Notes under the pieces: generated by a model | Told to the model about the DNA's origin: nothing | Database searches by the model: none | The model's input: the letters and a program-made list of their open reading frames with translations, nothing else | Part shown: in pieces, positions 60,200 through 64,000 of the stretch | Layout: every line of letters starts with the position of its first letter | How positions within the stretch are numbered: position 1 is the stretch's first letter | Made by a program: the position numbers and the translations under genes | Assembly (NCBI GenBank): GCA_048268885.1 | Contig: JBLWUP010000012.1 | Span: 62,001-126,000, forward strand | Length of the DNA: 64,000 nucleotides | Source of the DNA: Pelagibius sp048268885 | GTDB lineage: Bacteria; Pseudomonadota; Alphaproteobacteria; Kiloniellales; Kiloniellaceae | Direction: 5' to 3'

Positions 60200-61567
60200 A
60201 TGTTCGATAGCCTTCAAGAACGGCTTTCAGGCGTTTTCGACAAGCTGACGCGCCGCGGCGCGCTCAGCGAGGCGGACGTCACGGCCGCGCTGCGCGAGGT
60301 GCGCGTGGCGCTCTTGGAGGCCGACGTCGCCCTGCCGGTGGTGAAGGACTTCGTCGAGGGCGTGCGCGAGAAGGCCATCGGGCAGGAGGTGCTGCGCTCC
60401 GTCACGCCGGGCCAGATGGTGGTCAAGATCGTCCACGACCACCTGGTCGAGACCCTGGGCACCGAAAGCGTCGGCATCGACCTGCGCGCGGCGCCGCCGG
60501 TCGGCATCATGCTGGTCGGCCTGCAGGGCTCCGGTAAGACGACGAGCTGCGCGAAGATCGCCAAGCGCCTGCAGGAGCGCGAGAAGAAGAAGGTCCTCAT
60601 GGCCTCCCTCGACGTGCGCCGCCCGGCCGCGCAGGAGCAGTTGAAGGTCCTGGGCGAGCAGGCCCTGGTCGCCACCCTGCCCATCGTGCCCGGCGAGCCG
60701 CCGGTGGCCATCGCCAAGCGCGCCATGCAGACCGGTGCGCTGGAAGGCTACGACGTGGTCATGCTCGACACCGCCGGCCGTCTGGCGATCGACGAGGAGC
60801 TGATGGCCGAGGTGGCGGCAGTGCGCGATGCCGCCAAGCCGCACGAAAGCCTGCTGGTCGCCGATGCGATGACGGGCCAGGACGCGGTCACCGTGGCCAC
60901 GGCCTTCAAGGAGCGGGTCGACCTGACCGGCATCGTGCTGACCCGCGTCGACGGCGACGCGCGCGGCGGTGCGGCGCTCTCCATGCGCGCCGTCACCGGC
61001 TGCCCCATCAAGCTCATCGGTGTCGGCGAAAAGCTCGACGCGCTGGAAGGCTTCCACCCGGACCGCGTGGCCTCGCGCATCCTCGGCATGGGCGACGTCG
61101 TCTCCCTGGTCGAAAAGGCGGCCGAGACCATCGAGGCCGAAGAGGCCGAGAAGCTCGCCAAGAAGATGCAGAAGGGCACCTTCGACCTGGACGACTTCGC
61201 CAAGCAGCTGCAGCAGATGCAGAAGATGGGCGGCCTTTCCAGCATGATGGGCATGCTGCCGGGCATGAACTCGGCGCAGATGCAGCAGATCAAGAACGCC
61301 AAGCTGGACGACGGCATGGTGAAGCGCCAGCTGGCGGTGCTGTCCTCCATGACGCCCAAGGAGCGCCAGAAGCCCGAGGTCATCAAGGCCTCGCGCAAGC
61401 AGCGTATCGCGGCCGGCTCGGGCACCACGGTGCAGGAAGTGAACAAGCTGCTGAAGCAGCACAAGGATGCGACCCGCGTCATGAAGCGGGTCCAGAAGAT
61501 GGGCAAGAAGGGCATGATGCGCGGCGGACTCGGCGGCCTTATGGGCGGCGGGAACCCCTTCAGCTGA
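60200..61567 (+). CDS. ffh: Signal recognition particle protein Ffh
   Basis: A 455-aa SRP54 GTPase that binds signal peptides and 4.5S RNA. The NG domain has GLQGSGKTTSCAKIAKRL (about 107-124) and LDTAGRLA; the M domain is Met-rich (LQQMQKMGGLSSMMGMLPGM) and has the RNA-binding KQRIAAGSGTTVQEVNKL. Its receptor FtsY is also in the window. It heads ffh-rpsP-rimM-trmD-rplS. Confidence 0.97.
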   Translation: MFDSLQERLSGVFDKLTRRGALSEADVTAALREVRVALLEADVALPVVKDFVEGVREKAIGQEVLRSVTPGQMVVKIVHDHLVETLGTESVGIDLRAAPPVGIMLVGLQGSGKTTSCAKIAKRLQEREKKKVLMASLDVRRPAAQEQLKVLGEQALVATLPIVPGEPPVAIAKRAMQTGALEGYDVVMLDTAGRLAIDEELMAEVAAVRDAAKPHESLLVADAMTGQDAVTVATAFKERVDLTGIVLTRVDGDARGGAALSMRAVTGCPIKLIGVGEKLDALEGFHPDRVASRILGMGDVVSLVEKAAETIEAEEAEKLAKKMQKGTFDLDDFAKQLQQMQKMGGLSSMMGMLPGMNSAQMQQIKNAKLDDGMVKRQLAVLSSMTPKERQKPEVIKASRKQRIAAGSGTTVQEVNKLLKQHKDATRVMKRVQKMGKKGMMRGGLGGLMGGGNPFS

Positions 61568-61628
61568 TGCCTTTCTGACGACACCAAGAATTCGACGATT
61601 TATCTGAGAAGAAAGTGAGTTCCAGACA

Positions 61629-62078
61629 ATGTCCCTGAAGATCCGTTTGTCCCGCGGCGGCGCCAAGAAGCGTCCCTACTACCGCATCGTCGTCGCCGAC
61701 TCGCGCAGCCCGCGCGACGGCCGCTTCATCGAGCGCATCGGCTCCTACAACCCGATGTTGGCCAAGGACCACCCGGACCGCATCGTGCTGAACGCCGAGC
61801 GTGCCAAGCACTGGCTGTCGGTCGGCGCCACGCCGAGCGACCGCGTGAGCCGCTTCCTGGCCGCCGCCGACCTGGGTCCGGCGCGCTACATTCCGAAGCA
61901 GACCAAGAAGCACCTGCCGGGCCAGAAGGCGCAGGAGCGTGCGGCCGAGGCCGAAGAGGCCAAGAAGGCGGCCGAGGAAGCTGCGGCGGCCGAGGCTGCG
62001 GCCCCCGCCGAAGAGCCTGCTGCCGAAGAGGCGCCGGCCGAGGAAGCGCCCGCCGAAGAGGAAGCCAAGGCCGAGTAA
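61629..62078 (+). CDS. rpsP: 30S ribosomal protein S16 with acidic tail
   Basis: The first about 85 residues are normal S16 (KIRLSRGGAKKRPYYRIVVA; ERIGSYNPM). The total is 149 aa because of an Ala/Glu-rich tail of some 55 residues (EEAKKAAEEAAAAEAAAPAE, then EEAPAEEAPAEEEAKAE), found in several alphaproteobacteria. The tail should be disordered and lie on the ribosome surface. Confidence 0.96.
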   Translation: MSLKIRLSRGGAKKRPYYRIVVADSRSPRDGRFIERIGSYNPMLAKDHPDRIVLNAERAKHWLSVGATPSDRVSRFLAAADLGPARYIPKQTKKHLPGQKAQERAAEAEEAKKAAEEAAAAEAAAPAEEPAAEEAPAEEAPAEEEAKAE

Positions 62079-62102
62079 GGCCTTTTCCGGAGGCGCAGGC
62101 CC

Positions 62103-62684
62103 GTGGCAAGCGAGCGCGTCTGTTTAGGCGTCATGGTCGGCGCGCATGGCGTGCGCGGGCTGGTGAAGGTGAAGTCCTTCACCGAGACGCCCGGGGACGT
62201 GGCGGCCTACGGCCCGGTCAGCGACAAGAGCGGCAAGCGCCGCTGGACGCTGCAGGTCACCGGCCCCGCGCCCGGCAAGACGGATGTGGTGCTGGCTAAG
62301 GTCGAGGGCGTGGGCGACCGCGACGCGGCCCAGGCGCTGCACGGCACCGAGCTCTACGTGGATCGGGCGGTCCTGCCGGCGTTGGAGGAGGAAGAGACCT
62401 TCTACCACGCCGACCTGATCGGCCTTCGGGTCGAGGATGCGGCGGGCAAGATCTTGGGAAGGGTGAAGGCGGTGGAGAACTACGGGGCCGGCGACTTCCT
62501 GGAGGTCGAAGGCCCCGATGGCCAAGGCGGGACCAAGACCCAGCTGCTGGCCTTCACCAAGGCGGTGGTGCCGCAGGTCGACCTGGATGGCGGGCGCCTG
62601 GTGGCGGTGCCGCCGGAGGAGATCGAGGTGCCGCCGGAAGGCTCGCGGCCGGACGAGGAAGGTCCGGCGGGGCAGGAGGCCTGA
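62103..62684 (+). CDS. rimM: 16S rRNA processing factor RimM
   Basis: A 193-aa RimM, which helps mature the 30S head and binds S19. The N-terminal RimM domain starts VCLGVMVGAHGVRGLVKVKS and a PRC-barrel follows (DLIGLRVEDAAGKILGRVKA). The last 25 residues are acidic. Start is GTG, 24 bases after rpsP. A hairpin follows the stop. Confidence 0.94.
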   Translation: MASERVCLGVMVGAHGVRGLVKVKSFTETPGDVAAYGPVSDKSGKRRWTLQVTGPAPGKTDVVLAKVEGVGDRDAAQALHGTELYVDRAVLPALEEEETFYHADLIGLRVEDAAGKILGRVKAVENYGAGDFLEVEGPDGQGGTKTQLLAFTKAVVPQVDLDGGRLVAVPPEEIEVPPEGSRPDEEGPAGQEA

Positions 62685-62688
62685 GGTT

Positions 62689-62723
62689 CCGCGAACTTAA
62701 CGCGATAGAAGTTAAATTCGCGG
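62689..62723 (+). promoter_or_regulatory. Hairpin between rimM and trmD
   Basis: CCGCGAACTTAAC (62689-62701) and GTTAAATTCGCGG (62711-62723) form a 13-bp stem with one C-A mismatch and a 9-base loop, 4 bases after the rimM stop. It has no T-tract, so it is more likely an mRNA-processing or stability element than a terminator. A second small hairpin CGCCG-CTT-CGGCG follows near 62787. Confidence 0.6.
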
Positions 62724-62846
62724 CGTGGAAATCGGCCTGGCAAGCCGTGGAAAGGCTGGACAAATGCGGTCCCGGGCGGCATAAAGCGCCGCTTCGGCGT
62801 GAGCCACGGGAAGCTTGTCGGGCCGGAAGAGTGGTTGCGAGGGCCC

Positions 62847-63611
62847 ATGGCGGCGTGGCGATCGGTGGTCCTGACGATCTTCCCGGAGATGTTTCCGGGC
62901 CCCCTGGGGCAGAGCCTCGCGGGCAGGGCTCTGGAGGGCGGTCTCTGGTCGCTCGATGTCCTGGACATCCGGGACTTCGCGCGCGATAAACACCGCAGCG
63001 TCGACGATGCCCCTTTTGGGGGCGGCGCCGGCATGGTCATGCGCCCGGACGTGGTGGATGCGGCACTGGCCGCGGCCACGGATCTGTGGACGCAGGAAGG
63101 CCGACGCGACGACACGACAGAGGGCCAGGCGGCCGACAAGAAGGCGCCGGTCATCTACCTCTCGCCCCGGGGGCGCCTGCTGACGCAGGACCTGGTGCGG
63201 GATTTGGCAGCGGGGCCGGGTTGTACCTTGCTCTGTGGCCGCTACGAGGGGGTCGATCAACGGGTCCTGGAGGCCCGCGACGTCCTGGAGGTTTCCGTCG
63301 GCGACTACATTCTGTCCGGCGGCGAACCGGCGGCCCTGGTTTTGATGGACGCGGTCGTCCGCCTGCTGCCAGGCGTCATGGGGAACGTGACAAGCCCGGA
63401 CGAGGAATCGTTCGGGTCAGAAGGTTTTGAGGGGTTGCTGGAGTACCCCCTCTACACGCGGCCCGCCGAGTGGCAGGGGCGCAAGGTGCCGGAGGTGCTG
63501 ACCTCGGGGCATCACGAGAAAGTCCGCCAGTGGCGCCAGGCCCAGGCGGAGGAGATTACCAGGACGCGCCGCCCGGACCTCTGGGCGCGCTACACGAAGG
63601 GCCGGGGCTGA
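62847..63611 (+). CDS. trmD: tRNA (guanine-N1)-methyltransferase TrmD
   Basis: A 254-aa TrmD that methylates G37 of tRNAs to prevent frameshifting. The trefoil-knot SAM site is LLCGRYEGVDQRVLE and SVGDYILSGGEPAALVLMDA. The ATG at 62847 gives the usual start AAWRSVVLTIFPEMFPGPLG; a GTG at 62799 would add 16 residues. It has a slightly longer loop with TEGQAADKKAP (about 92-102) before the knot. Confidence 0.95.
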   Translation: MAAWRSVVLTIFPEMFPGPLGQSLAGRALEGGLWSLDVLDIRDFARDKHRSVDDAPFGGGAGMVMRPDVVDAALAAATDLWTQEGRRDDTTEGQAADKKAPVIYLSPRGRLLTQDLVRDLAAGPGCTLLCGRYEGVDQRVLEARDVLEVSVGDYILSGGEPAALVLMDAVVRLLPGVMGNVTSPDEESFGSEGFEGLLEYPLYTRPAEWQGRKVPEVLTSGHHEKVRQWRQAQAEEITRTRRPDLWARYTKGRG

Positions 63612-63639
63612 TGCGCCGGCGACAGTAAGGAAGAGAGTC

Positions 63640-64000
63640 ATGAACGTCATCGAGCAGATCGAGAACGAGCAGGTCGGCAAGCTGACCGCCGAGGGCGAGC
63701 CGCCGGCCTTCGCGCCGGGCGACACCCTGCGCGTCAACGTGAAGGTTGTCGAAGGCACGCGCGAGCGCATCCAGGCCTTCGAGGGCGTCTGCATCGCGCG
63801 GCGTAACCGCGGCCTGAACTCGGCCTTCACCGTGCGCAAGCTGTCGTATGGCGAGGGTGTCGAGCGCGTCTTCCCGCTGTACAGCCCGCGCATCGATTCC
63901 ATCGAGGTGGTGCGCCGCGGCGACGTGCGCCGGGCCAAGCTCTACTACCTGCGGGGCCGCACCGGTAAGGCGGCGCGCATCCGCGAGCAGACCACCGGCC
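63640..64000 (+). CDS. rplS: 50S ribosomal protein L19 (3' end outside window)
   Basis: The first 120 residues of L19 are here, cut by the window end. IEQIENEQVGKLTAEGEPPA is the start and AFEGVCIARRNRGLNSAFTV the core. AAGGAAGAGAG lies just before the ATG. It closes the conserved rpsP-rimM-trmD-rplS group. Confidence 0.96.
   Translation, partial: MNVIEQIENEQVGKLTAEGEPPAFAPGDTLRVNVKVVEGTRERIQAFEGVCIARRNRGLNSAFTVRKLSYGEGVERVFPLYSPRIDSIEVVRRGDVRRAKLYYLRGRTGKAARIREQTTG

Overview
The window is a 64 kb piece of high-GC chromosome. Gene content and protein sequences point to an alphaproteobacterium, probably Rhodospirillales-like: ChrR-type anti-sigma factor, IalB, DUF2336, DivJ/PleC-like kinases, an MlaE with a fused STAS domain, PAS_5 and DUF1127 proteins, and palindromic intergenic repeats of alphaproteobacterial type. 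The NaChBac-type sodium channel hints at a marine or saline habitat; that is inference. I see no transposase, integrase, phage module, rRNA or CRISPR. This is core chromosome with accessory genes mixed in.

Layout. 0-7 kb: tRNA-Ala(CGC), YggT, DUF167 and FolD, then NnrU, an AraC regulator, a nitroreductase, a PAS_5 protein and a first azlCD pair. 7-17 kb: a 69-aa protein, argG, two tiny membrane proteins, rlmN, IalB, an RpoE-ChrR stress switch, a TrmH-type methyltransferase, an Rhizobium-type asparaginase, a quinone oxidoreductase and an SAM methyltransferase carrying short tandem repeats. 17-25.6 kb: DUF1127, an aminotransferase plus acetoacetate-CoA ligase operon, two coupled EamA transporters, YkvA, a Rieske oxygenase and ComB. 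25.7-31.2 kb: a very acidic, repeat-rich coiled-coil protein, then the Mla-type lipid transport operon (mlaE-mlaF-mlaD-lipoprotein). 31-43.6 kb: OsmC, a TTC38-like protein, DUF2270, chrBA, an epimerase, an HI0933 flavoprotein, pgk, LysE, a JmjC/cupin-4 oxygenase and a second azlCD pair. 43.7-50.7 kb: DUF2336 plus a PAS histidine kinase, an 86-aa Ala-rich protein, a Nudix hydrolase, a Rap1a/Tai protein, a voltage-gated sodium channel and a CBS-domain histidine kinase. 50.8-53.5 kb: LysR divergent from doxX and glutathionyl-hydroquinone reductase. 53.6-64 kb: lipoproteins, dapF-mtaB-ftsY, a prephenate dehydrogenase, a cold-shock protein, and ffh-rpsP-rimM-trmD-rplS (the last cut by the window end).

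How genes work together. FtsY and Ffh form the SRP targeting pair. The Mla genes make an inner-membrane lipid ABC transporter. RpoE-ChrR keeps the spacing of the zinc and cupin ligands known from Rhodobacter sphaeroides ChrR. LysR, DoxX and the hydroquinone reductase look like a quinone/electrophile response unit.

Most interesting. An intrinsic terminator with a 13-bp stem sits between doxX and the hydroquinone reductase gene with no room for a promoter behind it, and its loop carries an anti-Shine-Dalgarno sequence: a candidate attenuator or riboregulator. Two matching TTGC-N6-GCAA sites lie in the lysR-doxX gap. Other points are the acidic coiled-coil protein with a 60-bp tandem duplication, the pair of related mini membrane proteins of 58 and 75 aa, the DUF2336-kinase pair, the sodium channel, and several 12-15 bp tandem repeats at gene edges. 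I found no complete, clearly new multi-gene system; the riboregulator is the best candidate for something undescribed.
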